Assembly (NCBI RefSeq): GCF_016863255.1
Contig: NZ_BOON01000040.1
Span: 1 to 64,000 of the forward strand
Direction of reading: 5' to 3'
Length of the DNA: 64,000 nt
From: Planosporangium mesophilum
Lineage (GTDB): Bacteria; Actinomycetota; Actinomycetes; Mycobacteriales; Micromonosporaceae
Positions 17,095 to 24,771 of the stretch are shown piece after piece. Below the pieces are notes generated by a model. That model had not been told where the DNA came from. It searched no databases and was given only the letters and a program-made list of their open reading frames with translations. Each line of letters opens with the position of its first letter. Position 1 is the stretch's first letter. A program made the translations under genes and the position numbers.

Positions 17095-17712
17095 TCAGGT
17101 CGCGATCGGCTGGTGTTCGTCGATCGGGACCGGGTCGGGCCGGCGCAGCTGGCGCCAGGCCGGAAAGACGACGGGCGCCAGCGTGGTGAGCAGGTACGCG
17201 GCGCCGAATACGAGCAGCGCCGCGCGGACGCCGAGGGTCTCGACGGCGTACCCGCCGAGCAGGGCGCCGAACGGGATGCCGATCCAGGCGCTGGCCTTTA
17301 CCGTGCCGAGGACGCGGGCCCGCAGCTCCTCGGGGATCCGCTCGTACGCCGTCGCCCCGATCACCGCGTTCAGTGAACCGGCGAACACCTCAGCGACTCC
17401 GACGACGGCAAGGACCGGTGTCAGCGCTCCGGTCATCGCGAGTACGAAGAACCGTGGTGCGCCGCCCAGGATGAAGCCGACGGTGTAGAGCGTCCGCCGG
17501 GACACCCGTGGCCCGAGCCAGGCGCCGACCAGGTTGCCCAGGACGGCGCCGAGGCCCCCGACCCCGACGATGACGCCGAGCGCGCCGGCCGAGCCGACCT
17601 CGTCGCGTACCCAGACCGGCAGCATCACCTCGATCAGTCCCTGGTCGAGCAGGTTGGTCACGGCGACCATGGTGATGATCCCGAGCAGCAGCCGGTCGCC
17701 ACGGGGGCTCAG
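17095..17712 (-). pseudogene. C-terminal half of an MFS transporter
   Basis: About 205 codons encode the last six membrane helices of a major facilitator (DRLLLGIITMVAVTNLLDQ, GNLVGAWLGPRVSRR, APRFFVLAM, ERIPEELRARVLG). The N-terminal six helices are absent. Family homology begins exactly where the upstream membrane gene ends: the stop TGA at 17709-17711 lies inside the CTG AGC codons of this frame. There is no proper start codon at the junction; the first in-frame ATG is 14 codons in. It is a truncated gene, though a half protein by read-through or reinitiation cannot be excluded. Confidence 0.8.
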
Positions 17713-18149
17713 CCGCGACGGGCCGGGACCCGCACCATCGGGATCAGCGCCAGCCCGACGGCCACGTGGATGACGGCCAGCAGGGCCCGCGTGCCGGTCG
17801 TGGCCTGCTCGATCCAGATCGGCGGGAGCGACAGCAGCACGATCACGGTGGCCAGAGCGATCCAGATGACCCGGGCACGGGAGGTGAACCGCTCGAGGAC
17901 GGCGAGCGTCGCCCAGCCGGCGAGGCCGATGATCAGCGTGATGATCGCGATCTCCGGGAGTACGAAGGTGTGCGACTGACCGTCGGGGCCGGGGTCGGTG
18001 ATCGTGAAGTCGGTGCCCGCTGCCCTGCCGATCGCGAAGATCGCGCTCGTCAGGCACGAGGCTCCGATGACCGAGGCGGCCCGGGTCAGCCGGCGCCGGC
18101 GGCGTGCGTCGGTGGTGGCGGTCGAGGCGGGGACGGACGTGGCGGTCAT
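17709..18149 (-). CDS. DUF6069-family four-helix membrane protein
   Basis: This 146-aa protein begins at ATG 18149 with GAGGAG upstream. It has four hydrophobic segments (about residues 22-42, 62-82, 90-110 and 115-138) and an LERFT motif between helices two and three, the pattern of DUF6069 integral membrane proteins. Function is unknown. It is directly followed by half of an MFS gene whose sequence starts at this gene's stop codon, suggesting that a deletion or insertion placed it there. Confidence 0.8.
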   Translation of the reverse strand: MTATSVPASTATTDARRRRRLTRAASVIGASCLTSAIFAIGRAAGTDFTITDPGPDGQSHTFVLPEIAIITLIIGLAGWATLAVLERFTSRARVIWIALATVIVLLSLPPIWIEQATTGTRALLAVIHVAVGLALIPMVRVPARRG

Positions 18150-18637
18150 GGTGGCGCTCCTCGTCGTAGGCGGGTCGGTACCCGGTCCGGGGCGGCCCGT
18201 TCGGTGCGGGCCTTCACCTGGACGTCGAACCGCGTCGACCGGAATCGACACGACCGCCAAAGTTTTTCTGGGGCGGGGCCCGCACCTGCTCGGCGTGACC
18301 GCGCTCGGGCTGCTCCTCCTCCGCGACTGCGCTGCGTGCGGCGCACGTCGCGTACGTGTAACGGCCAGCTCGTTGCACGGCCGCGCACCGAGGAGCCGGA
18401 GCCGCCGTCGGCGTTTGCGCGCTGCCAACCTGGGAATCGCGGATGAGTTAGCTGGTAATCGGACTGGATCGGTACGGCGGGCGTCGACGCCTCCGGGTGT
18501 CCGGCACGAACTGACCGCCCGTCCGGCAAGGAGACCGGCGGCCGAGGTCGCGCAGTTCGCGGCCCCGGCCGGTCTGCGTGCGCCTTGGTCACTCTCGCCC
18601 GCCGTTGCGTACCCGGCTTCGGCGACAGGAGAGTGAC
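18150..18637. other. Divergent intergenic region, 488 bp
   Basis: No supportable gene lies here; open frames on both strands are shadows with poor codon bias. It must hold the promoters of the DUF6069 gene and the beta-helix gene. A lower-GC stretch (AAAGTTTTT at 18258-18266) and a second at 18440-18460 are candidate promoter sites, but I cannot assign -35/-10 pairs with confidence. Confidence 0.4.
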
Positions 18638-20467
18638 ATGCGCGCGACCACGGCGCAGCCGGCACAGCGAGCGCAGCGCCCGCAGCTGGACCGGCGGCGC
18701 TTCCTGACCACGGCGGGCCTGGCCGTCCTCGGCGGGGCCGCCGGCGTCTGGGGAAGCGGCGCCGCTCAGGCGCGGCCCGCGCCGGCGACCACGGCCCCGG
18801 TGACCACGGCCCCGGCGACCACGGCCCCGGTGACCGACGTCGCGGGCCCGGCGGTGGTCAACGCCCGCGACGGCGGCCTGGCCGGTGACGGCGTCACCAA
18901 CGACCAACCCGCACTGCAGGCGCTGGTCGACGCGCTCGGCGAGGCGTACGACGCCGACGGTCTGGGGCGTGTCATCTACTGCCCGCCCGGTGCGTACTCG
19001 ATGCGCGACGCCGGCACCGTGTGGCGCAGCGGCGTATCGCTGGTCGGCGCTGGCCCCGGGGTGACCCGGTTCCTGTTGTCGAACCCCGGTAGGCCGACCG
19101 ACCCGTCCCCGTTGGCCTTCTTCACCACGCTGGAGCACGGCGCGAGCCGCGACAACCACGTCGCCGACTGCACGTTCGCGCGCTTCGAGATCGATGGCTC
19201 CGGGGTGGAGAGCCCCACGTACAACGTGCTCGCGAAGGGGCTGGGGCTGCAGTACGTGCTGCGAGGACACTTCCGTGAGCTGTACATCCACGACACCGCG
19301 GCCAGCGGCCTCGGCTGCGACTTCCTGCAGGACACCATGATCGAGGGGGTCGTCGTCGAGGGGTGCGGCCGGCTGAACAGCGGTACGGGGATCGGCGGAG
19401 CCGGGTTCGGCATCGGTATCGGTGGCTGGGGCCCGGTCGAGCGGCTCACGATGAGCGGCTGTACGGCCGTCGGCAATGGTACCAACGGGTTCTTCGTCGA
19501 GCTGCAGAAGCGCTACTGGACGCCACCCCGGGGCATCCGCATCGTCGGCTGCCACGCCGAGGACAACCACTTCGGCATCTCCGACTGGGGCGCCGACGGG
19601 ATGATCGTCTCGGCCTGCACGCTGACCGCCAACCACGTGGCCGGATTCGACATCTCGGCCCACGGCACCACCCGGGTCGGTGGGCGCAAGGGGATCGTGA
19701 CCGACTGCGTCATCGACCGCAACGTCCGCCACGGGCTGGTAGTCGGCAACACCCCCGGCCGGTACACCTTCCGCGGTAATCGCATCAGCGGCAACGGCTG
19801 CTACGGGTACTGGCAGTACAACCTGTCCATCGGCGACCAGGAACCCGCCGCGCTGATCGTCCTGGACAGCAACGAGATCGACAACAACGCCCTCGACGGA
19901 ATTCGTACCGGTGCGGCCACCGTCGACGCCACGCTGGTCGACAACCGGGTGCTCGACAACGGCCGGCGCTGCGCGCCGTGCGGGTCCGGGGGAGGGTCCG
20001 GCGTCTCGTACACGGAGATGTCCATGCTGGACGCGGGTGCCCACTGGATCCCCGACGGGCACGTGGGCAAGCCGGTGACGGTGGGCTCGCAGCGCGCGAT
20101 CGTCATCGGCAACAGCCCCACCGAGCTGCACCTCGCTCCGTTCCGTCCCGGCGCGACGACGGCGTGGGCGGCGGGGCCTCCGGCCAGGGGTGTCGGGTAC
20201 AGCCTGCCCGGCGCACCGGATCCGCGCGCCGGGATCACCCTGGACTGCGCCACCGACCGCCCCACGATCCGGGGCAACCGGATCTGGGACAGCCAGCGTC
20301 GTAAGACCCAGTGCTACGGGCTGTGGATCACCGACAGCGGTACCTGCGCGTCGGGCTGGGTCGACGACAACAACCTGGACGGCAACGCTATCCGGGCCGC
20401 TCGTTTCGACACGGAGCCGTCCGGCGGCCATTGGGGCGACAACGACAGCCTCGCCACCGCTCGCTAA
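18638..20467 (+). CDS. Tat-exported right-handed beta-helix protein
   Basis: This 609-aa protein starts at ATG 18638 with AGGAG 5 bases upstream. Residues 18-40 form a twin-arginine signal (DRRRFLTT then a hydrophobic core), so export should be folded and Tat-dependent. A short linker repeats TTAPV/TTAPA. From residue 70 the sequence is a pectate-lyase-like/parallel beta-helix: VVNARDGGLAGDGVTND, CPPGAYS, then many rungs with N-x-I/V-x-x-N patterns (RGNRISGNG, DSNEIDNNALDG, RGNRIWDSQ). Such folds are polysaccharide lyases, epimerases or wall-bound proteins. I cannot fix the substrate. A low-GC region and the secreted protein gene follow. Confidence 0.88.
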   Translation: MRATTAQPAQRAQRPQLDRRRFLTTAGLAVLGGAAGVWGSGAAQARPAPATTAPVTTAPATTAPVTDVAGPAVVNARDGGLAGDGVTNDQPALQALVDALGEAYDADGLGRVIYCPPGAYSMRDAGTVWRSGVSLVGAGPGVTRFLLSNPGRPTDPSPLAFFTTLEHGASRDNHVADCTFARFEIDGSGVESPTYNVLAKGLGLQYVLRGHFRELYIHDTAASGLGCDFLQDTMIEGVVVEGCGRLNSGTGIGGAGFGIGIGGWGPVERLTMSGCTAVGNGTNGFFVELQKRYWTPPRGIRIVGCHAEDNHFGISDWGADGMIVSACTLTANHVAGFDISAHGTTRVGGRKGIVTDCVIDRNVRHGLVVGNTPGRYTFRGNRISGNGCYGYWQYNLSIGDQEPAALIVLDSNEIDNNALDGIRTGAATVDATLVDNRVLDNGRRCAPCGSGGGSGVSYTEMSMLDAGAHWIPDGHVGKPVTVGSQRAIVIGNSPTELHLAPFRPGATTAWAAGPPARGVGYSLPGAPDPRAGITLDCATDRPTIRGNRIWDSQRRKTQCYGLWITDSGTCASGWVDDNNLDGNAIRAARFDTEPSGGHWGDNDSLATAR

Positions 20468-20601
20468 TTGCGGTTACCTAGCCAGTACTGAAAGTAATGC
20501 GGAAACGCCCACTGGAGCATTCGTGGGCGGAAGTTTCCGGCAGTGGGTTTCTTTGTTGCCGAGACCCGCAATCCACCTGTAGGGCGACCGTCTTTCCGGG
20601 G

Positions 20602-20615
20602 TGGCCGATCGGCCA
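20602..20615. promoter_or_regulatory. 14-bp perfect palindrome upstream of the secreted protein
   Basis: TGGCCGATCGGCCA reads the same on both strands. It lies 120 bp before the start at 20736 in a comparatively AT-rich intergenic region. It could be an operator; no regulator gene is adjacent. Confidence 0.35.
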
Positions 20616-20675
20616 AGAATTGAAAGACTCCAAGGTGGTCAACTGCTTGTTAGCATCCACCTCGTTAGATCAAGT

Positions 20676-20705
20676 GGGCGGGCATTGTTGGCGCAATGCC
20701 CGCCC
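20676..20705 (+). promoter_or_regulatory. Perfect 12-bp hairpin in the leader of the secreted protein gene
   Basis: GGGCGGGCATTG (20676-20687) pairs with its exact complement (20694-20705) around a 6-nt loop. It ends 19 bp before the ribosome binding site of the gene at 20736. It may stabilise the 5' end of the mRNA or act as a terminator/attenuator. Confidence 0.55.
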
Positions 20706-20735
20706 CGACCCTCTGCTCCCGGCGAAAGGATGGAC

Positions 20736-21269
20736 ATGAGGGCAGTGAGAAGTTTATCAAGGAAATTTGGCGTCGCGTTCCTCTCGGTCGCGGCCGGTGG
20801 CGCACTCGCCTTCACGGCGGCGGCGCCTGCCCAGGCGGCGGCGAAGGGCACCTGGGTCAACTGGAATTCCAGTTCCAGCCCCCTGACCGCGTCCGGGTAC
20901 GGCAGCACGGCGAAGGGGTACGGGAAATGGCGGGTGGTCGACAACTCCCAGGGCACCCGGTCGTACACCTCGGGCTACTACTGGTACTCCAACGCGGACA
21001 ATCACAAGAAGTACGGCTGGATGATGACCCAGTCGAACGCCGGTATCTGCTACGCGCCTGAGTACACGAGCTGCACCGCCTCCTTCTACAACTACACGTC
21101 GAAGGAGAGCACGCACTCCAACGTGACGGGCGGCCAGTGGCTCGATTTCAGTACCGCGACCGACGCGAGCGGGAACACCGCGCGGGCGCAGCAGCGGGTC
21201 TGCCTGGACGTCCCGGTCCGCACTGACCCGTGCAGCGGAACCACCTACACCCAGGGCGAGCCCTACTGA
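20736..21269 (+). CDS. Small secreted protein, Tyr/Ser-rich
   Basis: The product is about 177 aa. I chose the ATG at 20736 because AAAGG (20725-20729) is spaced correctly from it and too close to the ATG at 20730. Residues 1-34 form a Sec signal peptide ending AQAAA. The mature part is rich in Ser, Thr, Tyr, Trp and Asn and has four cysteines, enough for two disulfides. I recognise no family. It is followed by a strong hairpin and then by a three-gene ABC transporter operon in the same direction. The hairpin may let this gene be expressed far above the transporter. Confidence 0.75.
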   Translation: MRAVRSLSRKFGVAFLSVAAGGALAFTAAAPAQAAAKGTWVNWNSSSSPLTASGYGSTAKGYGKWRVVDNSQGTRSYTSGYYWYSNADNHKKYGWMMTQSNAGICYAPEYTSCTASFYNYTSKESTHSNVTGGQWLDFSTATDASGNTARAQQRVCLDVPVRTDPCSGTTYTQGEPY

Positions 21270-21276
21270 GCACATC

Positions 21277-21309
21277 CCCGGCCGCCGGGAAGCGTTCCCG
21301 GCGGCCGGG
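21277..21309 (+). terminator. Hairpin between secreted protein and ABC operon
   Basis: Perfect 15-bp arms (CCCGGCCGCCGGGAA at 21277-21291, complement at 21295-21309) with a 3-nt loop begin 7 bp after the stop at 21269. Partial termination here would uncouple expression of the two parts. Confidence 0.8.
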
Positions 21310-21338
21310 CCCCGCGTAACGGAAGAGAACCGACTGGT

Positions 21339-22061
21339 ATGAGCGCGAACCGCCTCGTCTGCGAAGAGTTGACGAAGACCTATAACAACGGATTCCGGCT
21401 GGGGCCGCTGAGCCTGGATATCTCCGCGGGCGTGACGTGCCTCGTGGGAGCAAACGGCGCGGGCAAGTCGACGTTCTTCCGGCTCGCGGCCACAGTGGAC
21501 CGGCCGACCTCGGGGACCGTCCGCCTGGAGTCGGGCGACAGCCGGGCGGCCCTGGGGTACCTGCCGCAGGAGCCGACCCTGCCCCCGGCGGCGACGTGCG
21601 AGGAGTTCCTGACCTACGTGGCGTGGCTGCAGAAGGTCCCGTCGGCGGCCAGAAAGCAGGCGGTCACCAACGCGCTGTCGCGGGTCGGGCTGGCAGAGCA
21701 GCGGACCGCGACCGTACGCAGCCTCTCCGGTGGTATGCGGCGGCGGCTGGGCATCGCCCACGCGATCGTGCACGACCCCGCCCTCCTCCTGCTGGATGAG
21801 CCCACCGTGGGCCTCGACCCCCGGCAGCGCATCGGGCTGCGGGAGACGATCGCCAACCTCGGCGGCGACCAGGTGGTCATCGTCTCGACCCACCTGGTCG
21901 AGGACATCCGCGGACTCGCCGACCGGGTGGTCGTCCTGTCCGAGGGCACGGTCGTGTTCGACGGGGACGTGGCCGGTCTGGAGCAGCGCGCGACTCCGGA
22001 CGCGCCCGGCGACACCGACCTGGAGCGGTCGATCGCGAACCTGATGGGAGCCTCGGCATGA
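21339..22061 (+). CDS. ABC transporter ATP-binding protein
   Basis: This 240-aa stand-alone ATPase has Walker A GANGAGKST (about 37-45), Q-loop YLPQEP, signature LSGGMRRRL, Walker B ALLLLDEPTVGLDP and switch His in STHLVED. Sequence style is that of ABC-2 type exporters such as those for antibiotics or bacteriocin immunity. Its stop overlaps the next gene's start (ATGA), and a third membrane gene follows by GTGA overlap, so the three form one complex or at least one operon. An AGAGAA stretch precedes the ATG. Confidence 0.92.
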   Translation: MSANRLVCEELTKTYNNGFRLGPLSLDISAGVTCLVGANGAGKSTFFRLAATVDRPTSGTVRLESGDSRAALGYLPQEPTLPPAATCEEFLTYVAWLQKVPSAARKQAVTNALSRVGLAEQRTATVRSLSGGMRRRLGIAHAIVHDPALLLLDEPTVGLDPRQRIGLRETIANLGGDQVVIVSTHLVEDIRGLADRVVVLSEGTVVFDGDVAGLEQRATPDAPGDTDLERSIANLMGASA

Positions 22062-23326
22062 CGTCGCGGATCCGGTACGCGCTGCGCACCCTGCTCGGTC
22101 CCTGGCTGGTCGTACCGGCCCTCGGCATGGAGGTGACGAACTTCCTGCTGCGCGGCGCGCCGTGGCGCGGCGAGGGGCTGTGGACCGTCGACTGGTTCGC
22201 GATCTCGCTGTTCATCATCGGCCCCGCGTGCGCCGGCGTCGCCGCGATCGACGCGGCCCGACTGTCCCGACCGGGCAACATCCACCTCGTACTGTCGGTC
22301 GCCCGGCCCGGATGGGCATACCTGCGCGCCGCGGCCTGGTGCGCCGTACCCCTGGTCTGCCTGCACCTGGCCACGATCGTGGTCGCCCTGGTCGCCGGCG
22401 GGGTCTCGCAGCCCAGCGTGAGCTGGTGGTCGCTGCTGGCCGGCGCGCTCGTCCAGTGCCTGGGCATCGTCTGGTACGTCGCCCTGGGATCGGCGATCGG
22501 CCGGTTCACCAGCACCCTGGTGGCGGGCCTGGTCGGCGGCGTCGGCGCGTTCGCGCTCAGCTACGTCATCGGCGGTGCGTTCGCCGGCAAGCCGACGTTC
22601 CAGCTGCTGAACCTGGGCGCGGCGACCATCACCATGATCGGCAAGTCGTTCAACACCGGTTACCTGGCCGCGCAGGCCGGCCTGTTCATCGCCACCGCGG
22701 CCGTCCTCCTCGGCCTGCGGGTCCGGTCCCGCTCGGGGGTACGCGTACCGTCGATCGGCGCGGCGGCAGCGGCCGTCGCCGCCGTGGCCGCGATCGTGGT
22801 CGCACCGGCGACCCTGCCGTCCCAGCGGTACACGTCGACGCCTCAGCCGCCGACGGCGTGTACCGGCACGAAACCGCAGATCTGCCTGTACCCCGAGCAC
22901 AGCCGGTACGCCGACCTCGTGACCCGGTCGGTCAACACGCTGGCCGAGGCGGCCCAGGCCCGTGGTTACCCGAGGTTCGTACCCGAGCGGATCGTCGAGG
23001 AGAGCCGCAGCTACCACCCGACCGGCCCCGGGGTGTTCGCGCTCTACCTGCCGACCGAGGTCTACGAGGGTGGCCGGTTCACCCTGCAGGATGCCGCCAG
23101 CGCCATCCTCAACCCGACGCACTGCGACTTCGTCCAGAACCCCTCCATCGGCGGGGTCGACATGGAGCAGTTCACGTTCAACTACTTCTCCCTGCTCGTC
23201 ACCTGGTTGAGCCTGGCCGGAGTCCAGGAGGTCATGACGCCGATGCCGCCGAAGCTGCTGAGCCCGCAGGAGGTCGGTACCGTCCTGGACAACTTCGCGA
23301 ACTGCCGCCTGGACGCCCGGCTGTGA
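22058..23326 (+). CDS. ABC permease-like membrane protein with C-terminal extracytoplasmic domain
   Basis: The protein is 422 aa and overlaps the ATPase gene by 4 bp. About six hydrophobic segments occupy residues 15-250, and the remaining roughly 170 residues (from CTGTKPQIC onwards) are soluble with four cysteines, so this part probably sits outside the membrane. The N-terminal part resembles ABC-2 permeases loosely; I recognise no named family for the C-terminal domain. An outside domain attached to a permease is unusual for simple ABC-2 exporters and may bind a substrate or the secreted protein encoded upstream. Confidence 0.75.
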   Translation: MTSRIRYALRTLLGPWLVVPALGMEVTNFLLRGAPWRGEGLWTVDWFAISLFIIGPACAGVAAIDAARLSRPGNIHLVLSVARPGWAYLRAAAWCAVPLVCLHLATIVVALVAGGVSQPSVSWWSLLAGALVQCLGIVWYVALGSAIGRFTSTLVAGLVGGVGAFALSYVIGGAFAGKPTFQLLNLGAATITMIGKSFNTGYLAAQAGLFIATAAVLLGLRVRSRSGVRVPSIGAAAAAVAAVAAIVVAPATLPSQRYTSTPQPPTACTGTKPQICLYPEHSRYADLVTRSVNTLAEAAQARGYPRFVPERIVEESRSYHPTGPGVFALYLPTEVYEGGRFTLQDAASAILNPTHCDFVQNPSIGGVDMEQFTFNYFSLLVTWLSLAGVQEVMTPMPPKLLSPQEVGTVLDNFANCRLDARL

Positions 23327-23988
23327 GCCGACCGAACGCCACGCGGCCGGGCCCGGCATCGAGTGCCGGCTCCGGCCGCTGGGATGTTCTCCGGGCGTGG
23401 GCCGGCGTCCACTCCACCGCGACCGCGGGCAGAACGTTGGCCGTCATCGCGGTCGGCTCGCTCGTACTCTCCCAGGTGTCGTTCTCCGACTTCGGCATGG
23501 TGCGCCTGATCTCACCGATGTCGGCCCTGCTCCTGCTCCCCGTCATCGCGGGCGCGGCGGCGGCGATCGCGTGCGACAACACCGCCCGGCTGCCGCTGCC
23601 CGACCCGCCGGGGGCCAAGCTGGCGCGGGCGGTCTGGGCGGCCGCCTGGACCACCGCCGCGGGCCTCGCGACCACCGCCGGCATCCTCGTCGGCTCGCCG
23701 GCGGGCTGGGGCGCGATCGTCCGCAACCTGCTCATCTACAACGGGCTGGGGCTGATCGTGCTGGCCCTGGGCTACCCGCACCTCACCTGGCTGCCGGCCC
23801 TGACGTACACGATGGCCTGCATGCTGTTCGGGTACCCGAACAACGGGCTCGGCTACTACTGGTGGGCCACCGTCATGACCGACCAGGCCACCACCGCCGA
23901 CGTGGTCTGTGCCGGCGGCATCTACCTGGCCGCCTTCGCGTCGTACGTGGCGCCGATCCGCCGTCGCCGCAACGAGGACATGCTCTGA
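23323..23988 (+). CDS. Second membrane subunit of the ABC operon
   Basis: This 221-aa protein starts at GTG, overlapping the previous stop (GTGA). It has five or six hydrophobic segments after a 30-residue cytoplasmic lead, and a basic end (RRRRNEDML). It is likely the partner permease, making a heteromeric transporter with the 422-aa protein and the ATPase. I do not recognise the family from sequence alone. Nothing of the operon follows; two minus-strand small genes come next. Confidence 0.75.
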   Translation: MSRPNATRPGPASSAGSGRWDVLRAWAGVHSTATAGRTLAVIAVGSLVLSQVSFSDFGMVRLISPMSALLLLPVIAGAAAAIACDNTARLPLPDPPGAKLARAVWAAAWTTAAGLATTAGILVGSPAGWGAIVRNLLIYNGLGLIVLALGYPHLTWLPALTYTMACMLFGYPNNGLGYYWWATVMTDQATTADVVCAGGIYLAAFASYVAPIRRRRNEDML

Positions 23989-24018
23989 CGATTGCGGCAT
24001 GTCCAAGGGGGCTCCGGT

Positions 24019-24219
24019 CTATCCGTGCTCCGTTTCCTGCCGACGAGCCGGCGTGATGATCAATCGGCTAGGGGAGTCTCGCCGGTAGCCGTGCGCTCGC
24101 ATGTGGTCCTTGACCCGCTCCGACCAGACGTCCTCATCGCGCCTGAGGTCCGGGCACATCCAGCGATGAGAACCATCGGAGTAGTGCAGATCCTCGTCTC
24201 CGGGCTTGAGCACGCTCAT
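24019..24219 (-). CDS. Small conserved-looking protein (66 aa)
   Basis: The 66-aa frame starts at ATG 24219 overlapping the stop of the preceding gene (ATGA), good evidence for translation. The product is hydrophilic with motifs HYSDGSHRWMCPD and KDHMRAHGY. No family is recognised. It is second in a two-gene unit transcribed away from an XRE/TPR regulator, an arrangement common in actinomycetes, where the pair may be the regulator's targets. Confidence 0.65.
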   Translation of the reverse strand: MSVLKPGDEDLHYSDGSHRWMCPDLRRDEDVWSERVKDHMRAHGYRRDSPSRLIITPARRQETEHG

Positions 24220-24500
24220 GCCCGGCTCCGACCCGGATCGCGGGTGCCCGCGCGTGGCACGCGCCAGGGTGCGCCGTCCGGTTGGTGGTACGCCGCCGCC
24301 AGCCCGATGTCGGCGAGCTGCCGTCCGACGCACGGGTAGAACTGGTAGGGCCGGCACGCCAGGCAGTACCCGTCCAGTCCTGGCCGGTGGTCGCCGAACA
24401 GTCGCCGTGCGAGTTGCCACATGAGCCGGTTCTCGCAACCGTCGGGCGGGTTCATCGGCGGGTTGTCCGGATCGTAGGGCAATGCTTGGGGCGCGTTCAC
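24216..24500 (-). CDS. Small four-cysteine protein (94 aa)
   Basis: GTG at 24500 has GGGGAG about 10 bases upstream. Cysteines at 22, 46, 49 and 57, including CLAC and YPCVG, could bind zinc. The C-terminal 20 residues are basic. It overlaps the next small gene by 4 bp and is divergent from an XRE/TPR regulator. Function is unknown. Confidence 0.7.
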   Translation of the reverse strand: MNAPQALPYDPDNPPMNPPDGCENRLMWQLARRLFGDHRPGLDGYCLACRPYQFYPCVGRQLADIGLAAAYHQPDGAPWRVPRAGTRDPGRSRA

Positions 24501-24686
24501 GACCTGTCTCCCCTCATCGATGGAGCGGCACCGAGGCGAGCGGGGTCGAAGGCAGCAGGCGGTTCTGACGCCGTCCCCGTTGCCCAGCACCCGCCCCGGT
24601 GCCTGCTAGTGAGCGAGGAACCGCGGGTTGTCTTTCGTACGAGACACCGTCGCGGAAGCAGCGAAGCAGGCCCATGTAGGCCGGCC

Positions 24687-24701
24687 ATGTCACCGTGACA
24701 T
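24687..24701. promoter_or_regulatory. 15-bp operator-like palindrome upstream of XRE/TPR gene
   Basis: ATGTCA (24687-24692) and TGACAT (24696-24701) flank CCG. The last arm overlaps a TGACAT repeat. It is 70 bp before the regulator start and about 190 bp before the divergent small gene. Confidence 0.45.
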
Positions 24702-24771
24702 GACATTCCTCGACCGGTGCGAAGACGCGGCATATGCTCGGGCCAGAGGATTGCGCGGACCGAGAGTGGAC

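Noticed and set aside
18146-20431. A 761-codon minus-strand frame opposite the beta-helix gene
   Set aside because: The plus strand has a Tat signal, ribosome binding site and beta-helix pattern. The minus-strand product has none and low-complexity composition.
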